Positions 34,159-43,245 are shown, counted from the stretch's first letter. The stretch: DNA of 64,000 nt from Mesorhizobium sp. M9A.F.Ca.ET.002.03.1.2 (GCF_003952365.1 NZ_CP034443.1:310001-374000); one strand, 5' to 3'. Made by a program: numbers and translations. Notes: generated by a model not told the origin, from the letters alone.

Positions 34159-34368
34159 TTGACCGACAGAAAAAGAACGGCTTCGCCGCTTCCTTTCAAA
34201 ACGCTCCACGGGAGCGAAGAGATCGAGGTCTGGATCATCCCGGTCATCGTCGGGAAGGGGCAGCGCCTCTACGACGCAATCGACCCTGCAAGCCTCAAGC
34301 TCAGGCTCGAGGCGCAGAAGGTGTTCGGCAACGGCTCCGTCCTGCTGACCTACGTTCCGGAGCGATGA
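34159..34368 (+). pseudogene. RibD_C/dihydrofolate reductase-like protein, C-terminal remnant
   Basis: EEIEVWIIPVIVGKGQRLYD, then AIDPASLKLRLEAQKVFGNG and SVLLTYVPER, matches the end of DHFR-like RibD C-terminal domain proteins. Only the last 50 or so residues are present and the first 20 codons of the frame show no similarity. It is one more fragment in the run of broken genes from 26.8 to 34.4 kb. Confidence 0.75.
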
Positions 34369-34552
34369 GGACCAGTTAGCGCGGGCCGGGGGCTCTCGAA
34401 GCGCCGGACCCGCGCAATACCGCCCCAAACCGGTCATCATAAATACAGAGACCCGTTCGCATAACGATTAGAGGCAGACCACATGTCGGCTGGTGTAGGA
34501 GGTGAAACCGCTAGCTCAACGACCAGTCACGGTGCGGCCGCTCGTCGCTTCG

Positions 34553-35455
34553 TCAAGGTGCTTTCTTCCGCAGTTCTTTGACAACATCGAGAAAGGCCCG
34601 CAATGCGGGCGGTACGGCTCGATGTCCAGGGTAGTAGACCGCAACTTCTTCTGGAGCCGGCACCCACGCGGTCAGAATTTTGCGCAAACTGCCCTCGGAC
34701 AAGGCCGCCTCGACGGCCCAATCAGCCACGTAGGCGACACCTAGACCCTCTATTGCAGCTTCGACCATCAGCTCTTCGTCGTCGAGTACGATGCTGCCGT
34801 TTGCCTCGAGTGCGAGTTCCTGACCCGCGCGCTCGAACTCCCATCGATAGAGCTTGCCGCTGGGCATGCGGTGACCGATGCAATGGTGGCGCCGCAATTC
34901 CTCGGGGGTTCCCGGCTCGCCGAAGCGATCGAGATAGGCGGGCGAGGCGACACAGATGAACGTCAGCGGGCGCGCAAGCAACACGGTGATCATGTCCTTG
35001 GGGACTGATCCAAGGGGGCGCACGCCGGCATCGAAGCCGCTGGACACGATGTCTATGAGTCGCCCATCGACGACAATATCCACAGTCACTTCAGGATGGA
35101 GCTCCGCTATCCGTGGAAGAACGCCGCGAACGAGAAGGCCAGCCACAAGTCGCGGTGCGTTGATGCGGACCGTTCCCGCAACATTGCCCCGGAACCCCGC
35201 AACGCTGTCGAGCGCCTCGTCCAGTGAGGCGAGCGCCGGCTGAAGGCGGCCGAGCAACTGGAAACCGGCTTCTGTCGGCGAAACACTGCGTGTGGTGCGA
35301 TTCAGCAGGCGCACGCCCATACGCTCCTCGAGCGCTCGCATCGCATGGCTCAACGTCGAAGGCGCCGTGCCGATCTCGTCAGCTGCGCGTCGGAAGTTGC
35401 GGTGCGTGGCAACGGCCACGAAGGCGGTAAGGTCATTGAGCGAAGGGCGAGCCAT
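34553..35455 (-). CDS. LysR-family transcriptional regulator
   Basis: About 300 residues: an N-terminal winged helix (NDLTAFVAVATHRNFRRAAD, then EIGTAPSTLSHAMRALEERM, GVRLLNRTTRSVSPTEAG) and a periplasmic-binding-like effector domain. It is of the group that often represses or activates a neighbouring oxidoreductase or Rid gene. A TTG start at 35491 adds 12 residues; the ATG at 35455 places MARPSLNDL at the start, as in relatives. It is divergent from the Rid gene at 35596, with 140 bp between them. Confidence 0.9.
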   Translation of the reverse strand: MARPSLNDLTAFVAVATHRNFRRAADEIGTAPSTLSHAMRALEERMGVRLLNRTTRSVSPTEAGFQLLGRLQPALASLDEALDSVAGFRGNVAGTVRINAPRLVAGLLVRGVLPRIAELHPEVTVDIVVDGRLIDIVSSGFDAGVRPLGSVPKDMITVLLARPLTFICVASPAYLDRFGEPGTPEELRRHHCIGHRMPSGKLYRWEFERAGQELALEANGSIVLDDEELMVEAAIEGLGVAYVADWAVEAALSEGSLRKILTAWVPAPEEVAVYYPGHRAVPPALRAFLDVVKELRKKAP

Positions 35456-35595
35456 TGATGGGGATTCTGCATCATCCCATGTCGATTTCAACGGCTAACG
35501 CACGCAATCCGATTGCCTTATCTCTCACTCGTATCAAAACCGACGTGGCTCAGACGACCCGCTGTCGCACCGCACCAGACTGAAAGGAAACCGAA

Positions 35596-35997
35596 ATGCC
35601 TGCACGTAACGCCATTTATCCGGCCAAACGCCACGCGTTATACGATATTCATAGATATTCCGCCGCCATCCGCTCGGGCGACCTTCTCTTTGTATCCGGT
35701 CAGGTCGGGAGCCGCAACGACGGCTCGCCCGAGCCATTGTTCGAGGAACAAGTCAGGCAAGCCTTTGCCAATCTGCGCGAGGTCTTGGCCGCCGCCGGAT
35801 GTAGCTTCGATGACGTCGTCGACGTCACCACCTTTCACACCAAACCGGACGAACAGATCGAAACGGTGCTGGCCGTCCGGGCCGAAGAGATTGGCCAACC
35901 TCCCTATCCGAACTGGACGGCAGTTGGCGTCAACTGGCTTGCCGGCTTTGATTTCGAGATCAAGGTTGTCGCCCGCATCCCGACGCCGGTCGGCTGA
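35596..35997 (+). CDS. Rid-family (YjgF/YER057c/UK114) protein
   Basis: A 133-residue protein with the Rid fold: YSAAIRSGDLLFVSGQVGSR near the start, FANLREVLAAAGCSFDDVVD in the middle and YPNWTAVGVNWLAGFDFEIK near the end. Canonical RidA deaminates reactive enamines and imines using an Arg that is normally in the RxA motif near position 105; here that region reads YPNWTAVGV, so the catalytic Arg seems absent and it probably belongs to one of the Rid1-7 side groups. GGAAA precedes the ATG. The divergent LysR gene is the likely regulator. Confidence 0.85.
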   Translation: MPARNAIYPAKRHALYDIHRYSAAIRSGDLLFVSGQVGSRNDGSPEPLFEEQVRQAFANLREVLAAAGCSFDDVVDVTTFHTKPDEQIETVLAVRAEEIGQPPYPNWTAVGVNWLAGFDFEIKVVARIPTPVG

Positions 35998-36354
35998 CAA
36001 ATGCTGATCGGTCGCAAGCAATGTACTGGTGCGAACGACCGTTTGGGAACGCGGTAGTAAATATGGACTCATGTGTGCGCGACCGACAACGTCGATGTCG
36101 GCGATTTCTTCTATTGGGCAGCAGGAACGGCAAACTCCGCGGCTTGCGTCAGCGCAAGCCGCCATGTCGTCTTGGCACCGTTAGCTGACTAGCAGCTTCA
36201 GACCTCAGATCTTCAATTAGCGGACCTTCAGGTCGGTACGATTTTCGTCGTGAGGTGACCCGTTGCAAGCGCTCGATAGTTCCCCCCGAAATGACCGGAT
36301 CGGGCACGGTAACCCAACACTGCGCCCTCGAGTAAGTACCGAGCCATCACCCGT
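35998..36354. other. Intergenic, no feature seen
   Basis: About 360 bp between the convergent Rid and quinone oxidoreductase genes. No terminator with a clear T-run and no coding region were recognised. Confidence 0.35.
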
Positions 36355-37329
36355 TCACGGTCTCAGCAGGATCGAGCCGACGGTCGCGCCTATCTCGAGC
36401 TGCGCTTGGGCCTGGGCCGCGTCGACGAGCGGAAGCTCGAGGCCGACGTTGATCTTCAGGCCTCGCCCAAGCTCCTCGAACAAGCTGGCTGTCGCGAGAG
36501 CGTAGGATACAGTGTCGTTGGCATAGGCAAAAGAACTGGGCCGTGCAATCGACAATGACCGTCGGGGTCCCAACTCGCCAAGTGCGATCGCGGGCAGCGT
36601 TCCGCTAGCCTGGCCGACGCTCGCGATCATTCCGAAAGGTTTCACGGCATCGAGCGTGCGTGTCAGCGTTTCGCCGCCCACGCCATCGTAAGCCACATCG
36701 ACGCCGCCGCCGTCGGTCAGACGCCGCACCTGGGCGACGAAATCGGTTTCGCGATAAAGGAGCGCGTGATCGAGACCATGGCTCATCGCGAGGTCGGCCT
36801 TTTCGTGCGAGCCGACCGTGCCGATCACTGTTGCGCCGAGACGCTTTGCCCATTGGGTTAGAATCAATCCCAATCCACCAGCGGCGGCGTGCACCAGCAC
36901 CACCATACCCGGCCGCACCGGGTAAACGCGATAGAGCAACATGTGTGCGGTCACGCCGCGCAACATGGCGGCCGCCGCGATATGGTCGTCGACGCCATCG
37001 GGAATGCGCACAAGCCTGTTCGCTGGCAGGTTGCGGGCCTCCGCATAGCTACCCAGCGGCAAACCTGCATAAGCGACACGGTCGCCGGGGCGAAGCATTT
37101 TCACATTGGCCCCGACTGCTTCCACGACGCCGGCGCCTTCCACACCGAGAACGGCGGGCATGGCAGGCACTGGGTAGAGGCCCATGCGTTGGTAGATGTC
37201 GACGAAGTTTACGCCGATCGCGGTGTGGTGCAGCCGAACCTCGTCCGCAGACGGTGGCGGAAGATCCGCGCGAACCGGCTTGAGAACCTCGACGCCGCCG
37301 ACGGCAGTCATGGCAATCTTGAGGGTCAT
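36355..37329 (-). CDS. NADPH:quinone oxidoreductase-like protein (zinc-free MDR family)
   Basis: A 324-residue medium-chain dehydrogenase/reductase. N-terminal GroES-like part: HHTAIGVNFVDIYQRMGLYP and GVEGAGVVEAVGANV; Rossmann part with VLVHAAAGGLGLILTQWAKR and GATVIGTVGSHEKADLA. The zinc-ligand cysteines are absent, as in QOR proteins that perform one-electron or two-electron quinone reduction. The ATG at 37329 is favoured over 37356 because AGGAGA lies 6 bp before it. A LysR gene is divergent, 94 bp away. Confidence 0.9.
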   Translation of the reverse strand: MTLKIAMTAVGGVEVLKPVRADLPPPSADEVRLHHTAIGVNFVDIYQRMGLYPVPAMPAVLGVEGAGVVEAVGANVKMLRPGDRVAYAGLPLGSYAEARNLPANRLVRIPDGVDDHIAAAAMLRGVTAHMLLYRVYPVRPGMVVLVHAAAGGLGLILTQWAKRLGATVIGTVGSHEKADLAMSHGLDHALLYRETDFVAQVRRLTDGGGVDVAYDGVGGETLTRTLDAVKPFGMIASVGQASGTLPAIALGELGPRRSLSIARPSSFAYANDTVSYALATASLFEELGRGLKINVGLELPLVDAAQAQAQLEIGATVGSILLRP

Positions 37330-37423
37330 GATTGATCTCCTGGGTAAGGTGACCAATTAGGCGCGCAGTCTCTAACCGCGAAAATTCCTTATCCGCGCGC
37401 AGGTTCTGTGCAAAAATTCGCAC

Positions 37424-38269
37424 ATGGATTGGGATGACCTTCGCGTCTTTGCCGAGTTGGTGCGCCAGGGCAATCTTTCGGCGACCGCCCGCCGGCTTCG
37501 CATCGACCACTCGACGGTTGCAAGGCGGATCGACAACCTTGAGCGGGCGCTCAACATGAAGCTGTTCGATCGCCTGCCACGCGGTTATGTGCTCACCGTG
37601 GAAGGCGAGCGTATTGCCGAGCGCGTGGGCGTGCTCGAAGAGGCGGTTTTCTCAATTCAGCGCCTAAATGGTGGCGAGGCAACGATCGAAGGTCGGGTGA
37701 GGATCAGTGCACCGCCTGCCTTCGCCAGCCTTTGGCTGGTCCCGCGGCTTGCCGCCTTGGGAAGGGATTATCCAGGTCTTGTACTCGACGTGATCGGTGC
37801 CACCGCCGCCGCAAGCCTAGTGCGGCGTGAGGCCGACATCGCGTTGCGGCTCTCACGGCCAACGGGCGGAGGCCTAAAGACACGAAAATTGGGGCGTCTG
37901 CGTTATGGACTCTATGGTTCGTGCACCTATCTGGACGAGGTCGTTGAGGAGGATCGGGTCTTCCTCGCCTATGATGAAGCGCTTGAAGCCTCGCCGCAGC
38001 AGCGCTGGCTGCGCCAGATCACGCGAGGGCGCCCGATTGCAATGCTTGCCAACGATCTGGTGTCGTTGATTTCGGCCACCCGGGCGGGGATGGGGTTGGC
38101 GGCGCTGCCCCATGTGCTGGTTGAGGAGGCAAAAGATCTGCGTTGTGTGGCCGAGAGCGAGGAAGCCACGCGCGAAATGTGGCTCATCTATCATCCCGAC
38201 ATCGGCCGTTCCGCCCGCATTCGTGTGGTCATTGACCATCTCATAGCCATCACCAAGTGTCTGCGGTGA
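37424..38269 (+). CDS. LysR-family transcriptional regulator
   Basis: A 281-residue regulator: winged helix MDWDDLRVFAELVRQGNLSA, then TARRLRIDHSTVARRIDNLE, and an effector domain from about residue 88. It is divergent from the quinone oxidoreductase gene and, as usual for LysR proteins, probably controls it from the shared 94-bp region. No Shine-Dalgarno sequence is visible at the ATG, so the message may be leaderless or weakly translated. Confidence 0.9.
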   Translation: MDWDDLRVFAELVRQGNLSATARRLRIDHSTVARRIDNLERALNMKLFDRLPRGYVLTVEGERIAERVGVLEEAVFSIQRLNGGEATIEGRVRISAPPAFASLWLVPRLAALGRDYPGLVLDVIGATAAASLVRREADIALRLSRPTGGGLKTRKLGRLRYGLYGSCTYLDEVVEEDRVFLAYDEALEASPQQRWLRQITRGRPIAMLANDLVSLISATRAGMGLAALPHVLVEEAKDLRCVAESEEATREMWLIYHPDIGRSARIRVVIDHLIAITKCLR

Positions 38270-38315
38270 TTTGGGCAGACTTCGTAGGCGAGCTCGCGTG
38301 TTTCCGCTTGGCTAG

Positions 38316-38360
38316 CTTGGAGGTTTCAACAGGTTGTCCACCCGGTCCGGACCAAGCTGC
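38316..38360 (+). repeat. Solitary IS481-family left end next to CTAG
   Basis: 38316-38339 matches the terminal repeats of the intact element at 8780-9830: its last 14 bp (TCAACAGGTTGTCC) are identical to that element's right repeat and 18 of 24 positions agree overall. The next 20 bp also resemble the DNA inside the left end at 8804-8823. CTAG sits immediately outside (38312-38315), as at the intact copy. No transposase gene follows, so only the end remains. Confidence 0.65.
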
Positions 38361-38664
38361 GACCGCCGTCGAACTCTGACCGGGACGATCAAATGGCCGC
38401 TTCGTCCGCTAGATCGCCTACAGCGTCGCCATCGGCGACGTCCGCTTTTGTGTAGTGGCAAATGCATTCCCTACGGCCGACATTGGGCGCAAAGCCGCCG
38501 TTTGCATTATGGATAGCCTTCGGGTCAGGCTCTCACGTTACCCACGGGTCTTTGCGACACCGAGATAGGCCCGTCATGCTCGACACTGGAGAAAATATCG
38601 CATGGTCTCTGAGTGGGGGGAAAGGCGGTAGCGCTCTCCCGCTACCACTAAATTCTATGTCCGG
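38361..38664. other. Intergenic, no gene seen
   Basis: About 300 bp between the solitary IS481 end and the second insertion sequence. It may be decayed mobile DNA; no coding region is supported. Confidence 0.35.
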
Positions 38665-39951
38665 CCCGGAGACATAGGTAACAGCTTGTACCTAAGACAT
38701 GGGTGACAACCTCGTGCCGAACGGGTTGTCGATTGTTTGCAAGGTCCTCTGTTCCAAGTCGATATATCCCAAATCATAGTGCATGAAGGAGACGAGCCAA
38801 ATGCCGTCGTCGACTTCCTTGATGCCGAGCCTCTTGCCGGCGAGCACATGGGAGATGTTGATCTTCTTCCTCATCATGCAGATACGTCCGCATGTGGTGA
38901 CGATGATGTCCTTGTCATGGAAGGGGTAGGTCAGGTCCGGCAGCCCGCCGTAGGGTCTTGAGGACGGCGTATAGAGTTCGGCCGGGGTCTTCATGGCGAG
39001 CGCCTCGTGCGGCCTTTCGGCATTGAATTCGCTCATGAAGTCATCGAAGGCGGCCTGCTGCTGCAGGGCGTTCATGCCCGGCGGGCGTGTGGCCTCCTTC
39101 TTCAGCGTCAGGTGCATGCGCTCGTGGCGGCCGTTCTGTTGCGGGCGGCCGGGCTTGATGCGCTCGATGGCGATTCCCAGCCTGAGCCACCAGACGGAGA
39201 GCCTGGACAGGTTGTAGAGGCCGTTGGGACTGGCGAAGGGCACGCCATTGTCGCTTCTGATGGCGACGGGCAGGCCGCGTTCCTTGAAGAGCCGGACGAA
39301 AGCCTCGATGACCGGGGCTTCCTTCGTTGATTCAAGAGCTTCGCAGGCAAGCAGGTAGCGCGAGGCCTGGTCGGTGACCGTCAGCGGGTAACAGTATTGG
39401 CGGTTGCCGAGTCTGAACTCGCCCTTGAAGTCGGCGCACCACAGATCGTTGGGCCGCACCGCCTGCGAGAGCGTCGTGCCCATGGCCTTGTTCGCCCGGT
39501 TCCTCTTGTGGGCCTGGCTCACAAGGCCGTGGCGGTCGAGCACCGCATGGACGGTGCTTTTGGCTGGAATACGCACGTCGCCGGCCAGCCGCCTGACCAG
39601 CAGTTCCCTGATCTTGCGCGCGCCCCAGTGCGGCTTGTCGCGCTTGCAATCGACGATCAGACGCTCGATCGGCTCGGGCAGCTGGTTGGCGTAGCGCACA
39701 GGCCGGCGCGAACGATCGCACAGCGCCTCTACCCCTTCTCGCCTGTAGCGGTTGAAGATCTTGTAGCCGGTCTTACGCGAAATCCCGAACTCCCGGCACA
39801 CATCGCTCATGCCTTCCCCATCGAGAAGGCGAGCCACGAAACGAAGACGTTCCTCCATCACCGAACACTCTCTCCACGGCATCAACACCTCCGGCCAAAA
39901 GCCAAAAGTGTTACCCATGTGTCCGGTACAAAACGTCACCTATGTCTCGGG
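38665..39951 (-). mobile_element. Second insertion sequence, IS481-type integrase-core element
   Basis: Terminal inverted repeats of about 40 bp are visible: CCCGGAGACATAGGTAAC at the left and, on the other strand, CCCGAGACATAGGTGACG at the right, both continuing with TTGTACC and a CATGGGT block. They enclose one full-length transposase gene. The ends are unlike those of the 8780-9830 element, so this is a different lineage. I could not define a target duplication. Confidence 0.82.
38692..39882 (-). CDS. IS481-type transposase with integrase catalytic core
   Basis: A 396-residue transposase: helix-turn-helix MSDVCREFGISRKTGYKIFN, integrase core with WCADFKGEF (first Asp), AIRSDNGVPFASP (second Asp) and RPQQNGRHERMHLTLKKEA (Glu), then a C-terminal beta-rich tail of about 90 residues. 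The ATG at 39882 is preceded by GGAGG. The stop codon (38692-38694) lies inside the left inverted repeat. The gene is uninterrupted. Confidence 0.92.
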   Translation of the reverse strand: MPWRECSVMEERLRFVARLLDGEGMSDVCREFGISRKTGYKIFNRYRREGVEALCDRSRRPVRYANQLPEPIERLIVDCKRDKPHWGARKIRELLVRRLAGDVRIPAKSTVHAVLDRHGLVSQAHKRNRANKAMGTTLSQAVRPNDLWCADFKGEFRLGNRQYCYPLTVTDQASRYLLACEALESTKEAPVIEAFVRLFKERGLPVAIRSDNGVPFASPNGLYNLSRLSVWWLRLGIAIERIKPGRPQQNGRHERMHLTLKKEATRPPGMNALQQQAAFDDFMSEFNAERPHEALAMKTPAELYTPSSRPYGGLPDLTYPFHDKDIIVTTCGRICMMRKKINISHVLAGKRLGIKEVDDGIWLVSFMHYDLGYIDLEQRTLQTIDNPFGTRLSPMS

Positions 39952-40166
39952 TCGGTCACTACAATGAAATCAGTGCGTTATGTCCTGAAAAGCTGCGTTA
40001 GATTGGTCACGCCGCTGACGCTGATTTACGCCGTTTTACGGCAGTTTACGACGATTAAGTGAGCACAAAAGTGAGCACGGAAAGACGGCTCAATCCTAGC
40101 GCCGGTCAATGACCACAGGCGCAGAAAAAAGTCCGGGACTGCTGCCGACCATGATTTTGCGTATGG

Positions 40167-42083
40167 TCAAAACGGCCCGCCGAACCCCCTCTGCCATTCA
40201 GCAAGCTTGCCTTGTGCCTTCCGATAGGTGGCGTCATCCCGGACGTACAAGAGTGGCGTTGTCCGGCCTAAGTCGTCATCCCGGCCGTTCAGGAAAGTTT
40301 CGACATCCTTCGCTGACAAAGATTGCTTGGCGTCAGCAATGATTTTCTCCTGATATAGCTTGCGCTCGGCATCGGCCTCCACCTGCTCCCGGCGCTGCCT
40401 GACCAACGCGGAAAGTTGATCGCGGGCCTTGGTCAGCCCGGACTCACTATCCTCCGCCGCCTCCAACGGCGTCATGCCGTTTAGATCGTCGCGTTTCGTG
40501 TTCAGGAACGCGCCAAGATCAGGGCCAGTCAGTTCCGTTTCAGCGTCAACGCAGAGCCGGTCCCGGCGTGACTGCCGAAGTCGGTTGGCTTTCTGAACCT
40601 GCTTCTGCCGTAGCAATTCGGCTTGCTTTGCTCGCTGAGTCTTACAGCGCTCGATTGCGCCTCGAATAGGTAAACCCAAGGTCGCATATGGAATCGCGCC
40701 GCTCTTTCCGAACATGGCGACAACGGCGTCTATGTCGGCAGCGATCTTCGGGGCTTCGGTATCAGACTCAATCGCGGCCCGATATGTCATGCCCGATTCC
40801 GCGTGGATGGAATCCAGCCACGACTCGCAGGTCATGTCCCCTCGCTCTTCGTCGGGAAGCTCTGCCAATATCCAATCAACTGCCTGCACCGCTGCATGCA
40901 TCACAGCGGTTCTTCGATTCTTTGCCAGCGTGCGCGCGGTCCACTTGTCCGCAAGAGCCCTTTCCAGCGTCACGCCGTAACCTTGCTGAACCAGAACACC
41001 CTTTCCGAGCAGGTGTTGCAAATAGTTGTCGATCGCCTTCCAGGCCGGCGCGAAGCGAGGTTCGGCGACAGCGGCGCTATTCGCGACTTCGGTAGTGACA
41101 CGTTGAAATTGCGGTCGTATCAGCCCGCTCTTTTCCAAATGCTTGGCAATCGGCACCGCCTTGGCAACTCCGCTACCAAGGCACTTGTCGTGAAAGACCT
41201 CCCCCAAGATTGTGGCCTGCCATACCGCAGGCGGGACGGTGAAACATGCATAGCCGGCAACCTCGATACCAACCTGTTCGGCGAGTCCGATCGCTTGAAG
41301 TTCGGCATCACGCGGGACGACAATCTTCTTTCCGGCCAGTTGTTTCAGCCCGTCGACATAGGCGCGTGTCGTTTCGTTAACCCGCTTCTCATGCCTTGCC
41401 TGATAGTCGGCGAACCGCTTTGCCTGTGCAGCCTGCCATTTCTCTTCGTCAGCGCGGCTCTTCGCCAGCGCTCTATCGATATCGGGATGATAGAGCCAAC
41501 ACCGTAGCGCAGATTGAAGCACCGCATCCGCGATCTGCTCGCGTGTCGAGTCTCGGGGCAACTTTGACAGGTCGATTTCGACGGCCATAATGCCGTGTTC
41601 CCGAAGGCGTTGAATCTTGGTTTCGTCGCTCGCATGGGTGACCGCGACTTCAACAAAGAGGTCATAATCTAGCGCCTGAACATAGAGGTCTGGGATGATC
41701 TTCTTCGGGTCGGTGAACTCGGTTCGAAGGAATTGGGTCGTGACCTGCTGACCCGGCTTCATCACGACGTTGCCCTTATCAAGCCCAAGACGTTTCGGCA
41801 GAAGTAGCGGCGGATTGGTTCGGAACACCTCCTTGGCAAGAAGATGCAGAACGGTTTCAGGACCGCTGCCGCACGCTTCGCCATCGCCGTGCCCGAAGTG
41901 CGGCACGTTTTCATCACCCTTTCGAGCCACCAACCGACCGCCACAGGCAGGGCAATTGCAGCCGCAAGCAATGCCGCGCTGAACCTCGCTAATATGCGCC
42001 AAGGTGCCGTCCGGCCTCAGCCCATAAACAAGCTGCGCACGATCGGAACCATAGGACTTCCTTGCCTCCTGGTGATCGTTCAT
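40167..42083 (-). CDS. CoiA-like protein: zinc-finger plus PD-(D/E)XK-type nuclease domain, with duplicated C-terminal motif
   Basis: A 638-residue protein from the ATG at 42083 (an upstream in-frame start at 42230 adds 49 unlikely residues). Residues 38-71 form a Cys/His cluster (CGCNCPACGGRLVARKGD, then PHFGH and a further Cys). Residues about 75-175 resemble the CoiA nuclease core: PDLYVQ (Asp132), FVEVAVTHASDETK (Glu145) and GIMAVEIDLS. A long helical middle follows. The C terminus has two similar units, DLGAFLNTKRDDLNGMTPLE and DVETFLNGRDDDLGRTTPLL, reminiscent of the toxin-binding domain of Xre/MbcA/ParS antitoxins. It stands alone next to an IS. Roles in DNA processing or defence are possible but unproved. 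Confidence 0.72.
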   Translation of the reverse strand: MNDHQEARKSYGSDRAQLVYGLRPDGTLAHISEVQRGIACGCNCPACGGRLVARKGDENVPHFGHGDGEACGSGPETVLHLLAKEVFRTNPPLLLPKRLGLDKGNVVMKPGQQVTTQFLRTEFTDPKKIIPDLYVQALDYDLFVEVAVTHASDETKIQRLREHGIMAVEIDLSKLPRDSTREQIADAVLQSALRCWLYHPDIDRALAKSRADEEKWQAAQAKRFADYQARHEKRVNETTRAYVDGLKQLAGKKIVVPRDAELQAIGLAEQVGIEVAGYACFTVPPAVWQATILGEVFHDKCLGSGVAKAVPIAKHLEKSGLIRPQFQRVTTEVANSAAVAEPRFAPAWKAIDNYLQHLLGKGVLVQQGYGVTLERALADKWTARTLAKNRRTAVMHAAVQAVDWILAELPDEERGDMTCESWLDSIHAESGMTYRAAIESDTEAPKIAADIDAVVAMFGKSGAIPYATLGLPIRGAIERCKTQRAKQAELLRQKQVQKANRLRQSRRDRLCVDAETELTGPDLGAFLNTKRDDLNGMTPLEAAEDSESGLTKARDQLSALVRQRREQVEADAERKLYQEKIIADAKQSLSAKDVETFLNGRDDDLGRTTPLLYVRDDATYRKAQGKLAEWQRGFGGPF

Positions 42084-42356
42084 CCCCGCGTCCGGTTTGC
42101 TTAGTATCGAGTCAGCTAAGGCCAAAATGATAGCATGCCTTGGCGGGCAAAAAGCGCGGGTAGGCGTCCCGATATCGACCGCGACGCCACCGAACCCGAA
42201 AACGTCGCGGAACGCCGTAACGGTGCGCATCGCTCCAGGCGACGACGGACCATCTGCCTTATCTTAATCGTCACAATGGACGGGTAAGGAGCCCTCCTAA
42301 GACCGTCCTCGTGATCGTCTTCACCGCCAAGCCGTTGCCTCCTTAAAAGCAATATC

Positions 42357-42391
42357 TTAAAGCGCGTCGCATCCGTTCAAACGCGCTTTAA
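42357..42391 (-). terminator. Perfect 11-bp palindrome at the 3' end of the sigma factor gene
   Basis: TTAAAGCGCGT and ACGCGCTTTAA are separated by 13 nt and overlap the stop codon of the ECF41 sigma factor. It could end that transcript, although the T-run after it is poor. Similar AAAGCGCGT palindromes recur in rhizobial intergenic DNA. The rest of 42084-42356 shows no gene. Confidence 0.5.
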
Positions 42392-43245
42392 TGCAGATGC
42401 CTCAGCTTGTCAGGGTTCCGAACGACATAGATCGCTGCAACCTTTCCGTCCTCGATTTCGAGCGCGGTTGTCTGGAGTTCCCCATCAGCCTCCAGCGTGA
42501 TGAAACCGGGCAATCCGTTGACGAATCCGGCACGAACGAGTTTCGAGCCATAGTTCTGGAACTGAGCCGCCAGATTTTCGTGCAACTTCATGACGGCATC
42601 AAAGCCGAAGATCGGCTGCATGGCTGCGGAACGCTTGCCGCCGCCGTCGGCATGGACGCTAACATCGGCCGCCAACAGCGCACCAAGCGCCCTCATGTCA
42701 CCGCTGCGAGAGGCGTTGAAGAAGGCCTCGGCAAGCTCGAGGCTACGTTGTTTTTCCACCTGGAAGCGAGGCCTCGCCTCGCGGACGTGGGTGCGTGCAC
42801 GCGCGGCAAGCTGGCGGCAGGCTGCCGGATCACGCTGGATGGTTGCTGCGACTTCCTCGAATCCCAACCCGAACACATCGTGCAGCAGGAAGGCCGCCCG
42901 CTCGAGCGGAGAAAGGCGCTCCAATGCAAGCATCAACGGCAAGGTCACGTCTTCCTCTTCCTCCTCTTCCAAGACAGGATCGGGGAGCCAGGGGCCAACA
43001 TAAGTCTCACGCTGGCGTCGCGCTGATTTGAGCTGATCGAGGCAGAGCCGCGTGACAGTACGGCGCAGGAATGCCTCGGGCTCGCGCACCTCGCTGCGGT
43101 CGGCCCTCATCCAGCGGATGAAGGCCTCCTGTACAGCGTCCTCGGCGTCAGCCACGGAGCCCAGCATGCGGTAGGCGACACGCATGAGCTTTGGGCGCAG
43201 CGGGGCGAAACTCGCCGCTGCATCCTCGTCTCTGACGCCAGCCAT
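42388..43245 (-). CDS. ECF41-family RNA polymerase sigma factor (SigJ-like) with SnoaL-like C terminus
   Basis: A 285-residue ECF sigma factor. Region 2 (PLRPKLMRVAYRMLGSVADA, EDAVQEAFIRW) and region 4 (LSPLERAAFLLHDVFGLGFE, EVAATIQ) are followed by an NTF2/SnoaL-like domain (about 175-280) with the family's DGGGK and C-terminal NPDKL motifs. The YVGPWLPDP linker is typical of ECF41. These sigma factors have no separate anti-sigma factor; the C-terminal domain controls activity. The ATG at 43245 overlaps the stop of the partner gene by one base (TGATG). An acidic run of Glu lies between the two regions. Confidence 0.9.
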   Translation of the reverse strand: MAGVRDEDAAASFAPLRPKLMRVAYRMLGSVADAEDAVQEAFIRWMRADRSEVREPEAFLRRTVTRLCLDQLKSARRQRETYVGPWLPDPVLEEEEEEDVTLPLMLALERLSPLERAAFLLHDVFGLGFEEVAATIQRDPAACRQLAARARTHVREARPRFQVEKQRSLELAEAFFNASRSGDMRALGALLAADVSVHADGGGKRSAAMQPIFGFDAVMKLHENLAAQFQNYGSKLVRAGFVNGLPGFITLEADGELQTTALEIEDGKVAAIYVVRNPDKLRHLH

